The translations under genes and the position numbers were made by a program. Of a stretch of DNA of 64,000 nucleotides, positions 19,887-28,841 are shown piece after piece. The number at the start of each line of letters is the position of its first letter. Within the stretch, counting starts at the first letter, position 1. The notes under the pieces are model-generated. The model saw nothing but the letters and a program-made list of their open reading frames with translations. It did no database searches and had not been told where the DNA came from. The DNA is from Streptomyces hilarionis (GTDB taxonomy: Bacteria > Actinomycetota > Actinomycetes > Streptomycetales > Streptomycetaceae): assembly GCF_024539675.1 (NCBI RefSeq), contig NZ_JAHHIT010000057.1, positions 1 through 64,000 on the forward strand, written 5' to 3'.

Positions 19887-20462
19887 TCAGGAAGGGGTGC
19901 CCTCGATCCCGGGGTCCCCGGGGTCGTCCGGGATCCCGGGGCCGTCGAGGCGCTCGGGGGTCTCGGCGTCCGCGGAGCCGTCGGCGTCGTCGTTCTCGGC
20001 CAGGACCGGAGAGGCGTGGTGCGACCACAGCTTCCAGCCGTCCGGGGTGCGGCGGAAGACGTTGGTGGCGACGACCAGCTGGCCGACGAGCGGCCCGAGC
20101 TCCTCGCCCTCCTCGGGCGCGGGGCCGCCGCTGAGGATGTTCTCCGTGCAGGTCACCAGGGCGGTGTCGCCGGTGACCGAGACGTGCACGTCGGTGAGGA
20201 AGAACTGGATGTAGTCGGTGTTCGCCATGATCAGCGCGTAGGACCTGAGGACCTCCCCCCGGCCGGTGAGCACCGGCCAGCCGGGGTGCACGCAGGAGAC
20301 GACGCCGACGTCCGCGGGGTCGTGGTACGTCTCGTCCACGCCCAGGTCGGCGGGGGTGAGCCAGGAGGAGGAGACCCGTTCGAAGTCGCCCTGCTCGAGC
20401 GCCTCGTAGAACGCGGCGTTGGCGGCTTCGACCTGCTCGACGTCGGTGTGGGGGGCGCTCAC
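19887..20462 (-). CDS. NTF2-like (SnoaL-like) domain protein
   Basis: A 191-residue protein. Residues 5-140 form a cone-shaped NTF2-like domain (EAANAAFYEALEQGD, SCVHPGWPVLTGR, WKLWSHHASPV). The rest is an acidic Asp/Gly/Pro tail. The GTG start overlaps the folP stop (GTGA), so it is made together with folP, but no folate reaction needs such a protein. The role is unknown. Confidence 0.88.
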   Translation of the reverse strand: MSAPHTDVEQVEAANAAFYEALEQGDFERVSSSWLTPADLGVDETYHDPADVGVVSCVHPGWPVLTGRGEVLRSYALIMANTDYIQFFLTDVHVSVTGDTALVTCTENILSGGPAPEEGEELGPLVGQLVVATNVFRRTPDGWKLWSHHASPVLAENDDADGSADAETPERLDGPGIPDDPGDPGIEGTPS

Positions 20463-21445
20463 CGGGCTCCCTCTGCACGGGGCGTGGCGGACTGGGGCCG
20501 CGCTTCGGGTGTGCTTCCCGCGCCGGGTGGGTCGGCCGCCGCACGCGCCGGGCCGGACGCGCCTGCGCCCGGCGTGTCCTTGTCTTCGCGCGCCCCCTCC
20601 ACGGCCCGGGCGACCCGCACCGCGTCCGCCGTGGCGCGGACCTCGTGCACCCGGACCGCCCAGGCCCCGGCCTGCGCCGCGAGGGCCGAGACGGCGGCGG
20701 TGGCGGCGTCCCGCTCGCGCGCGGGCGGCGGAGCGCCCTGCGGACCGGCCAGGACGCGGCCGAGGAACCGTTTGCGGGAGGCGGCGACCAGCAGCGGGTG
20801 CCCGAGCGTGTGCAGCCGGTCGAGGTGGGCGAGGAGCGTCAGGTCCTGGTCGGCCTCCTTGGAGAAGCCGAGGCCCGGGTCGACGACGACGCGGTCGGGG
20901 GCGACGCCGCCCGCCAGGACGGCGTCCACGCGCGCGCGGAGCTCGTCCACGACGTCGGCGACGACGTCGGCGTACACGCCCTTGACGTTGCCGCCCTCGA
21001 GGAAGCCCCGCCAGTGCATGACGACGAAGGGGGCGCCCGAGTCCGCCACGGCCGGGATCATCGCCGGGTCCGCCAGGCCGCCGCTGACGTCGTTCACGAG
21101 GGCGGCGCCGGCCTCGAGGGCCTGGGCGGCGACGGTGGCGCGCATGGTGTCGACGGAGACGACGACGCCCTCGGAGGCCAGGCCCCGGACGACGGGGACG
21201 ACCCGGCGGAGCTCCTCGGCCTCATCGACGCGGGTGGCGCCCGGGCGGGTGGACTCGCCGCCGACGTCGACCAGGTCCGCGCCCTCGGCGACGAGCTGCA
21301 GACCGTGTTTGACGGCGGCGGTCGTGTCGAACCAGCGGCCGCCGTCGGAGAAGGAGTCGGGGGTCACGTTGACGACTCCCATGACCGCGCAGCGGTCCCA
21401 TGCGGGAAGTCCGGCGACGCGCCCGCGTCCGCTCTGCTTGCTCAT
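20459..21445 (-). CDS. folP: Dihydropteroate synthase
   Basis: A 328-residue TIM-barrel enzyme condensing DHPPP with p-aminobenzoate, the sulfonamide target. Signatures are GVVNVTPDSFSDGG near the N terminus, DVGGESTRPGA, and ASRKRFLGR. An Ala/Gly/Pro-rich tail of about 35 residues follows the barrel. ATG 21445 was preferred to longer readings because a -10-like TACGCT lies 6 nt upstream, implying a leaderless start of the fol operon. Confidence 0.95.
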   Translation of the reverse strand: MSKQSGRGRVAGLPAWDRCAVMGVVNVTPDSFSDGGRWFDTTAAVKHGLQLVAEGADLVDVGGESTRPGATRVDEAEELRRVVPVVRGLASEGVVVSVDTMRATVAAQALEAGAALVNDVSGGLADPAMIPAVADSGAPFVVMHWRGFLEGGNVKGVYADVVADVVDELRARVDAVLAGGVAPDRVVVDPGLGFSKEADQDLTLLAHLDRLHTLGHPLLVAASRKRFLGRVLAGPQGAPPPARERDAATAAVSALAAQAGAWAVRVHEVRATADAVRVARAVEGAREDKDTPGAGASGPARAAADPPGAGSTPEARPQSATPRAEGAR

Positions 21446-21451
21446 GCGTTC

Positions 21452-21457
21452 AGCGTA
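21452..21457 (-). promoter_or_regulatory. Candidate -10 element, leaderless folP transcript
   Basis: TACGCT on the minus strand ends 6 nt before ATG 21445. Confidence 0.5.
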
Positions 21458-21476
21458 GGCCCAGGAGGGAGCCGTG

Positions 21477-21505
21477 CCGCGGTGCGGCCCGGGGCCGCAC
21501 CGCGG
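21477..21505. terminator. Very stable GC hairpin between lysyltransferase gene and folP
   Basis: A 29-nt near-perfect palindrome (14-bp stem around a central G) containing CCGCGGTGCGGCCC, 78 nt downstream of the lysyltransferase stop on the minus strand. It probably separates that gene from the fol operon. Confidence 0.55.
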
Positions 21506-21582
21506 GGCGGTGCTGCGGGGTCCCCGCCCGGGCCGGTGTCGGCGGCCCGGGCCCGGTCGGCGGCGGACCGGCACGGTCGCGG

Positions 21583-23418
21583 TTACGCGGCCCGCACGTC
21601 TCTGTCCCCCACCGCGTGCGTGCACGCGCGTGCCGGAGCGGAGCGACGGCGCAGGAAGCGCGGCAGGGGGAGGGCGAGAGTGACGAAGCCCTCGGCCTGC
21701 ATGGCGGCGAAGCCGATGCGGGGAAGGTCGGCGGAGGCCCGGTAGACGACGAAGCGGGGCTCCCAGCGGGGCTGGAACTTGGCGTTGAACTTGTACAGCG
21801 ACTCGATCTGGAACCAGCGGGAGAGGAACACCAGCAGACCGCGCCAGGCGCGCAGCACCGGGCCGGCGCCGATCTTCTCGCCGCGGGCCAGGGCCGAGCG
21901 GAACATGGCGAAGTTCAGCGACACGCGCGTGATGCCGAACTTGGGCGCCGCCTGGAGGGCGGCGACGATCAGCAGTTCGTTCATGCCGGGGTCGGCCGAG
22001 CGGTCGCGGCGCATCAGGTCCAGCGAGGCGCCGTCCGGGCCCCAGGGCACGAAGTGCAGGATCGCCTTGAGGTCGCCGTACTCGCCGGGCGCCTCGTCGC
22101 TCTTGTGGGCCGTGGCGATCAGACAGTCGCCGTCGCCCGGGTCGCCGATGCGGCCCAGGGCCATGGAGAAGCCGCGCTCGGTGTCGGTGCCGCGCCAGTC
22201 CTCGGCGGCGCGTCGGACGCGCTCCAGTTCGGCCTCGCCGAGGTCACCCACGCGCCGGACCCGGGTTTCGTAACCGGCGCGTTCGATGCGCTTGACCATT
22301 TGGCGCACGTTGCGCATCGCGCGGCCGGCCAGGGAGAAATCCGCCACGTCCACCACCGCCTCGTCGCCCAGTTCGAGCGCGTCCAGACCGGTCTCGCGGG
22401 TCCACACCTCGCCGCCGGTCTCCGAGCAGCCCATGACGGCCGGGGTCCAGGAGTGGGCCTTGGCCTCGTCCATGAAGCGCTCGATCGCGCCGGGCCAGGC
22501 CTCGACGTCGCCGATGGGGTCGCCGCTGGCGAGCATCACGCCGGAGACCACGCGGTAGGTGACGGCGGCCTTGCCGCTGGGGGAGAACACGACGGCCTTG
22601 TCGCGGCGCAGCGCGAAGTGGCCGAGGGAGTCGCGGCGGCCGTGCTTGTCCAGCAGGGCCCGCAGCCGGGTCTCGTCCTCCTCGGTGAGGCGGGCGGCCG
22701 GGTGCTCGGGGCGGAAGGCGAGGTAGATCGTGGTGACCGCGGTGATCCAGCCGAGCGCGCCCAGGGAGAAGGCGACGGTCCAGGAGGTGTTGCCCTGGTA
22801 GTCCACCGGTCCCTCGAAGCCGAAGAGGCCGTACAGGACGTGCGTGATGCGGTCGGCCAGGCTCGGGTCGCCGATCAGGCGGTTGGGGTGGACGCTGACG
22901 ATGACCAGCCCCAGACCGAGGGATCCGGCGCCCATGAGGATGAAGTTGGCGAGCGCGCGCCAGCGGCTGCGCGGGTCGGGCAGCGCCGCGAACTGGTCGC
23001 GGTGCAGCAGCAACGGCACCAGCAGCGCGATCGAGATGAGCGCGCCCAGGATCGAGTGGCGGTACACGAACTGGGCGACCGCGCCGGCCGGCAGCAGCAC
23101 GACGGCGGCCCGCCAGGCGCGCCGCTTGCCGCGCCTGAGGCCGTGGGCCAGCAGCAGCAGGAGAACGCCGGCGCTGAGCGACAGCGCGGCGGCGAACGGC
23201 CCGAAGGAGCCGGGGAGGACCTCGGCGAAGGTGTGCATACGGCTGTGACGGAACCGCGGGAAGACGCCCCCGGCGACGTCCAGCAGGCCCACGAGGGCGC
23301 AGGCCCTGGCGACGAGGGCGGGAACGGCCTCAGGGCGCGGACCTCGCACTATCCGCCGCACCCGGCTCGTTCGGCGCGGAACCCCGCCCGACATTTCCGC
23401 ATCTTCCGTGACAGACAT
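21583..23418 (-). CDS. Phosphatidylglycerol lysyltransferase-like protein (MprF/LysX synthase domain)
   Basis: A 611-residue protein. About six hydrophobic segments occupy residues 30-240, followed by a cytosolic DUF2156 domain of two GNAT-like folds (VVFSPSGKAAVTYRVVSGVMLASGDP, LKAILHFVPWGPDGASLDLMRRD, MNELLIVAALQ). Homologues move lysine from Lys-tRNA to phosphatidylglycerol and lower susceptibility to cationic peptides. Mycobacterial LysX carries a fused lysyl-tRNA synthetase domain; none is present here. The start is ATG 23418. It is divergent from the esterase gene. Confidence 0.9.
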   Translation of the reverse strand: MSVTEDAEMSGGVPRRTSRVRRIVRGPRPEAVPALVARACALVGLLDVAGGVFPRFRHSRMHTFAEVLPGSFGPFAAALSLSAGVLLLLLAHGLRRGKRRAWRAAVVLLPAGAVAQFVYRHSILGALISIALLVPLLLHRDQFAALPDPRSRWRALANFILMGAGSLGLGLVIVSVHPNRLIGDPSLADRITHVLYGLFGFEGPVDYQGNTSWTVAFSLGALGWITAVTTIYLAFRPEHPAARLTEEDETRLRALLDKHGRRDSLGHFALRRDKAVVFSPSGKAAVTYRVVSGVMLASGDPIGDVEAWPGAIERFMDEAKAHSWTPAVMGCSETGGEVWTRETGLDALELGDEAVVDVADFSLAGRAMRNVRQMVKRIERAGYETRVRRVGDLGEAELERVRRAAEDWRGTDTERGFSMALGRIGDPGDGDCLIATAHKSDEAPGEYGDLKAILHFVPWGPDGASLDLMRRDRSADPGMNELLIVAALQAAPKFGITRVSLNFAMFRSALARGEKIGAGPVLRAWRGLLVFLSRWFQIESLYKFNAKFQPRWEPRFVVYRASADLPRIGFAAMQAEGFVTLALPLPRFLRRRSAPARACTHAVGDRDVRAA

Positions 23419-23504
23419 CGCATCCCGTAGTTCCGCGAGAGACCTTGGACCCGGCGCCTATTCGGGCATCCGGCGACATTGCGCCCTCTAGGACGGTGTC
23501 TTGA

Positions 23505-23528
23505 GGAGAGAGGTTCACTCGTCTCTCC
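23505..23528. other. Stem-loop in the esterase upstream region
   Basis: GGAGAGA and TCTCTCC pair around a 10-nt loop in the 212-bp divergent region 23419-23630. The function is unknown; it could lie in the 5' leader of the esterase mRNA. Confidence 0.35.
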
Positions 23529-23630
23529 AAAGCCACTGAAAAGGCGAAGGAAAATCCGGGACAAGCCCTCGCGAAGGAGTCGGGGGGAGCGGGTGTGGTC
23601 CCGGACGGAGAGCAGGCAGGAAACCACCGC

Positions 23631-24758
23631 ATGGGTCTCACGAGCAACAAAGTGCTGCTGCTGTCAGTGCTGTTCGCCTTACTGCTGTTCGTCGGCACCG
23701 TCTGGCTGTGGCCGCGGCTGGCCAGGCGGAGCTGGCAGGCCGTCGGCGGGCGGGTCGGGCTCCTGCTCGCCACGCAATTGGCCCTCTTCGCGTCCATCGG
23801 CCTCTCCGCCAATCAGGCGTTCGGTTTCTACGCCAGCTGGGCGGACCTGTTCGGTCAGGAGACGGAGCCGGGCGTGGTCGTCGACCACTCCGCGGGCGGT
23901 GGCGCGGCGGGACCGCTGAGGGTCGTCGACACGCGGCGGGTGGACGCCGGGAGCGGTGCGCGGCCGCAGATCGCCGGGCAGGTCCAGAAGGTCGCCATCA
24001 GCGGGCGCACGACGCGCATCGCCACGCCCGCGTACGTGTACCTGCCGCCGGAGTACTTCGAGCCGGCCTACCGCACGCGGACGTTCCCCGCGGCCGTGGT
24101 CCTCACGGGGTACCCGGGGACGGCGGCGGCGCTCGTGGACAAGCTGCACTACCCGCGCACCGCGCGGCAGCTGGCCAGGGACGGCAGCATGCAGCCGATG
24201 ATCCTGGTGATGCTGCGTCCCACGGTGGCGCCGCCGAGGGACACGGAGTGCGTGGACATCCCGGGGGGTCCGCAGACCGAAACGTTCTTCGCCAAGGACC
24301 TGCCGGAGGCCGTGGCGGCCCACTACAGGGTGGGGAAGAAGGCGGGCAGTTGGGGCATCATCGGCGACTCCACGGGCGGGTACTGCGCGCTGAAGCTGGC
24401 GATGCACCATCCCGACGCCTATGCGGCGGCCGCGGGCCTGTCGGCGTACTACAAGGCGCCGATCGACCCGACCACCGGAGACCTCTTCCACGGGGACAAG
24501 ACCCTGCGCAAGGAGTCGGATCTGCTCTGGTTTCTGAAGAATCGTTCCGCTCCCGCCACCTCCCTGCTGGTCACCAGCAGCAAGGTCGGAGAATCGAACT
24601 ACAAGGCCACGCAGAAGTTCATAGGGCTGGCGAAGGCGAACGGCCGGACCCGGGTCTCGTCGATCATCCTGGATAGCGGCGGGCACAACTTCAACACCTG
24701 GCGGCGCGAGATTCCGCCGACCCTGCAGTGGATCAGCGGTCGGCTGAGCGGCCGTTGA
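23631..24758 (+). CDS. Membrane-anchored alpha/beta-hydrolase (esterase family), TTA codon
   Basis: A 375-residue protein. Two N-terminal hydrophobic segments (about 7-27 and 40-60) precede an extracytoplasmic esterase D/antigen-85-like domain. The nucleophile is in IIGDSTGGYCALK, and a histidine in SGGHNFNTWR completes a likely triad. Codon 17 is TTA (23679-23681), the rare Leu codon read only by bldA tRNA in Streptomyces, and the only such codon I found in a real gene here. Expression should therefore be tied to development. ATG 23631 follows GGCAGGAAACC. The substrate is unknown. Confidence 0.9.
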   Translation: MGLTSNKVLLLSVLFALLLFVGTVWLWPRLARRSWQAVGGRVGLLLATQLALFASIGLSANQAFGFYASWADLFGQETEPGVVVDHSAGGGAAGPLRVVDTRRVDAGSGARPQIAGQVQKVAISGRTTRIATPAYVYLPPEYFEPAYRTRTFPAAVVLTGYPGTAAALVDKLHYPRTARQLARDGSMQPMILVMLRPTVAPPRDTECVDIPGGPQTETFFAKDLPEAVAAHYRVGKKAGSWGIIGDSTGGYCALKLAMHHPDAYAAAAGLSAYYKAPIDPTTGDLFHGDKTLRKESDLLWFLKNRSAPATSLLVTSSKVGESNYKATQKFIGLAKANGRTRVSSIILDSGGHNFNTWRREIPPTLQWISGRLSGR

Positions 24759-25012
24759 GCCGGGCGGACCGGCGGCGAGGCGGCGGAGGGGCGGAGCAAT
24801 CCCCTGCTCGGGGCGGGGGCCGTCGGTCCAGGGCGGCCGCGCCTCCCCGGCCCCGAACGGGGGCGCCGGGCGCTCCGGAGGCGCGTCCCCGAACGATGAA
24901 TGATCTTGCTTCTTGTCGAATTCGGTGACCACCCTGATTCCTGATGCCATGTGAAGGCTTCGTTATGGCTGTGTTTTTGTGGGGCGGCGCGCCAACAATC
25001 GCCTACGCGCGG

Positions 25013-25018
25013 TAAGTT
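25013..25018 (+). promoter_or_regulatory. Candidate -10 element, leaderless transcript
   Basis: TAAGTT ends 7 nt before ATG 25026. The flanking intergenic segment 24880-25010 is clearly A/T-richer than its surroundings. Confidence 0.5.
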
Positions 25019-25025
25019 TCTGGCC

Positions 25026-26714
25026 ATGCCACGAGGACGTCACCGCCATTCCCCTCCTTTGCACAGGCTGCTGCCCCCCTCGGCGATCGCAGGCGTCTCC
25101 CTCGTCTGCGCCCTCGGCCCCTGGGTGTTCACGCAGGCGACGGCACTGCGCGTGCTGGCGGCGGCCGCCGCGGCGACGGCCGTCGTCGGCGCGGTCGTGA
25201 TGCGCCATTGGGACGTGCAGGCCGGCAAGCAGGTCGCCGACCTCACGCGCGCGCGTGCCGGTGACGAGTGGCGCTTCGAGGAACGTGTCGCCGAGTTGGA
25301 GAGCGACCTCGAGGAGTCGCGTGAGCTCCGGGTCAAGCTGGAGCAGCGGCTGCGGTCCAAGCGAGCCGAACTGGCCGGTCTGCGCAACGAGCACGCGGCG
25401 CTGCTGCGCCGCTACGCCACCGCGGAGACCGAGCGGGCCAGCGCCCTGGAGGGCCGCCGCCTGCTGGAGATAGAGGCGGCTCCGACGCCCGCGCTGCCCG
25501 CCGCGCGCGGGCCGCAGGACGCGGAGCCCACCGGGAGGACGGAGACGTCCGAGGCGGCCGCGGTCTCCGAGGCGTCCGGCTCCGGCGCGTCGGCCGAGTC
25601 CGCCGAGGCCTCCCGCCCTGCCGAGTCCGCCGAGTCCTCCAAGCCCTCTGCGCTCGTCGACTCCGCCGGGTCCGGTGAGTCCGGTGAGTCCGGTGAGTCC
25701 GGTCAGGAGTCGGCGCGGACGTCGGCGGTGTTCTCGCCGGCGGGCTCCCAGCTGTTCCTGCGGGCGCAGGCGGCCCTCGCGCGCCTGGACGCCGACGGCG
25801 TGGAGCCGTCCCACGAGGAGCCCGGCGACCGCCCCGAGGACGGGCTCGCGGAGGGCGGCGCCGACCAGGGGACCGCGCGGACGTCCTCCACGGAGGCCGC
25901 GCAGGAGGACGAGGCGCAGGGGAAGCCCGAGGCGGTCGACGAGCACACGCGCGTGGCCGCCCCCAGCCCGGTCGCCCAGGACGACGCCGACACGGACGCC
26001 GAGAACGTCGAGGCCGAGGCCGACGAGAGCCACGGCGGTGAGGCGTCGCAGGGCGCGCGTCCGTCGGACGAGGACCCTGCGGCCGACGAGGCGTCCTCGA
26101 CGGACGTGACGTCGACGCAGCCGGCCGCGAAGGCGGTGCTCCCCGAGGACGGGGCGGCCCCGGACGAGGCCGGTCGCGCCGCCCGGCCGCTGGAGAGCGC
26201 GGCCGCTCCGGCGGCGGACGGCGCCCCGGCCACGCGCCCCGAGCCGGCCCCGGACGTCGACCCCGACCGTGATCCCGACCCGGACCCCGATCCCGGCCCG
26301 GGCCCCGGTCGCGGGCTCGCCCACGCCGTCGAGACCCCTGCCGCCGCCGAGGCGGGCGCCGTCGTCCGGCGCCCCGCCGCTCCGGTGCAGCGTCCCTCCG
26401 GGCACTTCGCCGTGCCGACCGCCGTGGCCGTCGTCCCGGCCGCCGAGCCGGTGCGTCGTCCGACCGCCGAGGGCGGCTTCGACTTCTTCGGCACGAAGAG
26501 CGACGCGGAGCCCGACGCGCTGGAGGCGGTGCAGAACGAGGACCTCGCCGACGTCGTCGGCCAGGAGGCCCTCGCCCTGCACAAGGCCGAGTCCGAGGCG
26601 GAGTTCAAGCCGGCGGACGAGGCGGCGCGCGGAGTGGGCCAGGTGATCGACCTGACCGCGCACGACGAGACGGAGCACATCGACCTCAAGAGCCTGCGCA
26701 GCGCCGTCTCCTGA
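25026..26714 (+). CDS. Membrane-anchored coiled-coil protein with disordered acidic region
   Basis: A 562-residue protein with no recognised catalytic domain. A cationic N terminus (MPRGRHRHSPP) precedes two hydrophobic segments (about 20-60). A coiled coil spans about 75-140 (EERVAELESDLEESRELRVKLEQRL). A long Ala/Glu/Ser/Asp/Pro-rich disordered region (150-470) includes SGESGESGESG and a run of DP pairs. A more ordered C-terminal tail holds GGFDFFGTKSD and ends in DLKSLRSAVS. The architecture suggests a cell-envelope or cytoskeletal scaffold. Start ATG 25026 has a -10-like TAAGTT 7 nt upstream. Confidence 0.85.
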   Translation: MPRGRHRHSPPLHRLLPPSAIAGVSLVCALGPWVFTQATALRVLAAAAAATAVVGAVVMRHWDVQAGKQVADLTRARAGDEWRFEERVAELESDLEESRELRVKLEQRLRSKRAELAGLRNEHAALLRRYATAETERASALEGRRLLEIEAAPTPALPAARGPQDAEPTGRTETSEAAAVSEASGSGASAESAEASRPAESAESSKPSALVDSAGSGESGESGESGQESARTSAVFSPAGSQLFLRAQAALARLDADGVEPSHEEPGDRPEDGLAEGGADQGTARTSSTEAAQEDEAQGKPEAVDEHTRVAAPSPVAQDDADTDAENVEAEADESHGGEASQGARPSDEDPAADEASSTDVTSTQPAAKAVLPEDGAAPDEAGRAARPLESAAAPAADGAPATRPEPAPDVDPDRDPDPDPDPGPGPGRGLAHAVETPAAAEAGAVVRRPAAPVQRPSGHFAVPTAVAVVPAAEPVRRPTAEGGFDFFGTKSDAEPDALEAVQNEDLADVVGQEALALHKAESEAEFKPADEAARGVGQVIDLTAHDETEHIDLKSLRSAVS

Positions 26715-26741
26715 CCGCTTCCGCGGGCCGCCGGGAGCCGG

Positions 26742-28301
26742 TCAGGTCATCCACCGGTCGGGCCGGGCGTCGAGGCGTCCGGTCCGTGATCGTTCGGCCT
26801 GGCCCGCGAGCAGCGCGGCCGCCTGCCGTGCGTCCCTCAGGCGGGCTGTGACGGTCTTGCCGGCCCCCGTGTCCACGTGGACGTCCGCGAGCCCCCAGAG
26901 GCGCTGCCAGGGCCCCTGAGTCAGTCGCACGCTCTGGACCTTGGCGTGCGGCACGAGCGCGAGCCGCCGGCGCAGCAGCCCGTGCCGGGTGGCGAACACC
27001 GCGTCGGTGACGGCGGTCCCGTAGCCCCGCCACCACACGGGCGCGCATCGTCCGGCCCGGCGCGGCGGCCGCACCAGCGCGCCCTCGGCCGGGACGCTCA
27101 CCCCCGGCAGCACGTGCGCGACGACGGCTTCCGCCGCCTCGCGCGGAGCGACCGGCACGAGCACCGAGTTGGCGGAGCCGGCCACGTCCAGCTCGACGCG
27201 CACCCAGCCGAGCCGCCGCCACAGCAGCGGCTGGACGATGCGCACGGTCTGCACCCGCCCGGGCGGCACCGTCTCGTGCGTACGGTCCAGGAGCCCGCGG
27301 TCGATGCGCAGGCCGTCCGGCGACTCGCCGACCGTCCAGTCGTACTCCCCGGCGAACCGGCCCGCGCTGGTCGCGCCCGCCGCGCCGAGCAGCGGCACGC
27401 CGGTCGCCAGAACCGTCCACACGCTGTGGGTGGCCAGCCACAGCACCGGCGGCACCACCAGCGCGGCGGCCAGCGCTCCCCAGGTCGCGCCGGTCAGCGC
27501 CAACGCGACCGCGAGCTTGCGCGGCGGCACCCGCAACAGCTCGCGCGCGGGCGCCTCGCCCACTTCGGGCGCGGTCTCCGGCGCGAATCCGGCGGCCCGC
27601 GCGAGCAGCTCCGCCCGCAGCGCGCGGGCCTCCTCCTCGCCGAGGAAGGCCAGTTCGTCCTTCTTCTCGGCGCCGACGACGTCGAGCCGGAGCTTCGCGA
27701 CGCCCGCGATCCGGGCCAGCAGCGGCCGGCCGACGTCGATCGCCTGGATGCGTTCCAGCCGGATGTGGGCGGCGCGCCGGAACAGCAGGCCCGTGCGGAT
27801 GCGCAGTTCGCTGTCCGTCACCGCGAAGTGGGTGAACCACCAGGACAGGAAGCCGTACAGGGAGGCCGCGGGAACGAGGACGGCCAGCGCGATCAGCAGC
27901 ATGGTCGTGGTCAGCCGGGTCAGCTGCTCCTGCGCCTGGTTCGGGTCGTGCACCGCCCAGCCGACGAGGACCGCGATCGGCGCCCAGGCCCGCCGGAAGG
28001 GGGTGACGGGATGCAGCCGCCGCTCGAGGACGGGCCGTCCCGGGCCGGCGTCCCCGGACGCCTCGACCCCCTCGGTCACCTGCACCCCCTGGGCCACCTC
28101 CGACTCACCTGGCACCTCACCCTCACGCGTCACTTCACTCTCACGCGCCACCTCGACCCCACCGGTCACCTCGGCGCCACCGGGTCCGCCCGGCTCACGG
28201 AGCGCCGACGGTTGCGGATCGCCCAGGCCACCCGGTCCGTCCGATCCGCCCGGCCCGTCCGGGCCCTCCGGTATGCCGTCGTCGAGGTCCGGGGTCGTCA
28301 C
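26742..28301 (-). CDS. Bacterial PH domain (YdbT-like) membrane protein
   Basis: A 519-residue protein. A disordered Gly/Glu/Val N terminus (about 1-80) with repeats of the GEVPGESEVA type precedes repeated units of paired membrane helices plus bPH2 domains (FAVTDSELRIRTGLLFRRAAHIRLERIQAID; later RTHETVPPGRVQTVRIVQPLLWRR and HAKVQSVRLTQGPWQR). This is the YdbT layout of several PH domains, function unknown. Its GTG start overlaps the stop of the upstream small PH gene (GTGA), so the two are coupled and probably form one complex. Confidence 0.88.
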   Translation of the reverse strand: MTTPDLDDGIPEGPDGPGGSDGPGGLGDPQPSALREPGGPGGAEVTGGVEVARESEVTREGEVPGESEVAQGVQVTEGVEASGDAGPGRPVLERRLHPVTPFRRAWAPIAVLVGWAVHDPNQAQEQLTRLTTTMLLIALAVLVPAASLYGFLSWWFTHFAVTDSELRIRTGLLFRRAAHIRLERIQAIDVGRPLLARIAGVAKLRLDVVGAEKKDELAFLGEEEARALRAELLARAAGFAPETAPEVGEAPARELLRVPPRKLAVALALTGATWGALAAALVVPPVLWLATHSVWTVLATGVPLLGAAGATSAGRFAGEYDWTVGESPDGLRIDRGLLDRTHETVPPGRVQTVRIVQPLLWRRLGWVRVELDVAGSANSVLVPVAPREAAEAVVAHVLPGVSVPAEGALVRPPRRAGRCAPVWWRGYGTAVTDAVFATRHGLLRRRLALVPHAKVQSVRLTQGPWQRLWGLADVHVDTGAGKTVTARLRDARQAAALLAGQAERSRTGRLDARPDRWMT

Positions 28302-28810
28302 AGGCCCGCCGATCGGGCCTCGCCGAGGGCGGTGAGCCGGTCGCGGAGGCGTTCCGCCTCGGCCGGGTCCAGGCCGGGGATGACCGCGTCGGTCGCGGCG
28401 GCCGCGGTGTGCAGCTGGACGCCGGCCAGCCCGAAGTACCGCTGGAGGGGCCCGGAGGTGACCTCGACGAGCTGCATGCGCCCGTAGGGCACCACGGTCT
28501 CCTCGCGCCAGAGCACCCCGCGAGTGATCAGCAGGTCGTCGGCCCGTTCGGCGTACCGCCAGGAGCGCCAGTTGCGGCCGAGCAGCACCCAGCCCCAGGC
28601 GACTCCCGCCAGCGGCAGCAGCGCGAACGCCGCCCACGCGGGACCGACGAGCAGCCCCAGCGGCAGCCCCACCGCGACGGCCGCCAGCCCCAGCCACACC
28701 ACCAGCAACAGCCGCCGCATCCGCAGCAGGCCAGGCGGCAGTCCGCTCCACACCGGTGCGACCGCCGTCGCCTCCCCGCTCCCCGGGCCGACCGGGCTCC
28801 CCGTCTCCAT
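28298..28810 (-). CDS. Small bacterial PH domain (YdbS-like) membrane protein
   Basis: A 170-residue protein with two adjacent membrane helices (about 35-80) followed by a bPH2 domain ([25 protein letters not shown] then [17 protein letters not shown]). It pairs with the downstream larger PH protein as in the YdbS/YdbT system. ATG 28810 is preceded by TACGCT 6 nt upstream, so it is a leaderless candidate. Its 5' end is only 31 bp from the divergent nuoD-like gene. Confidence 0.9.
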   Translation of the reverse strand: METGSPVGPGSGEATAVAPVWSGLPPGLLRMRRLLLVVWLGLAAVAVGLPLGLLVGPAWAAFALLPLAGVAWGWVLLGRNWRSWRYAERADDLLITRGVLWREETVVPYGRMQLVEVTSGPLQRYFGLAGVQLHTAAAATDAVIPGLDPAEAERLRDRLTALGEARSAGL

Positions 28811-28816
28811 GGGGTC

Positions 28817-28822
28817 AGCGTA
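28817..28822 (-). promoter_or_regulatory. Candidate -10 element, leaderless PH-domain transcript
   Basis: TACGCT on the minus strand ends 6 nt before ATG 28810. Confidence 0.5.
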
Positions 28823-28841
28823 CGTAGGGGAGACTGTCGCC

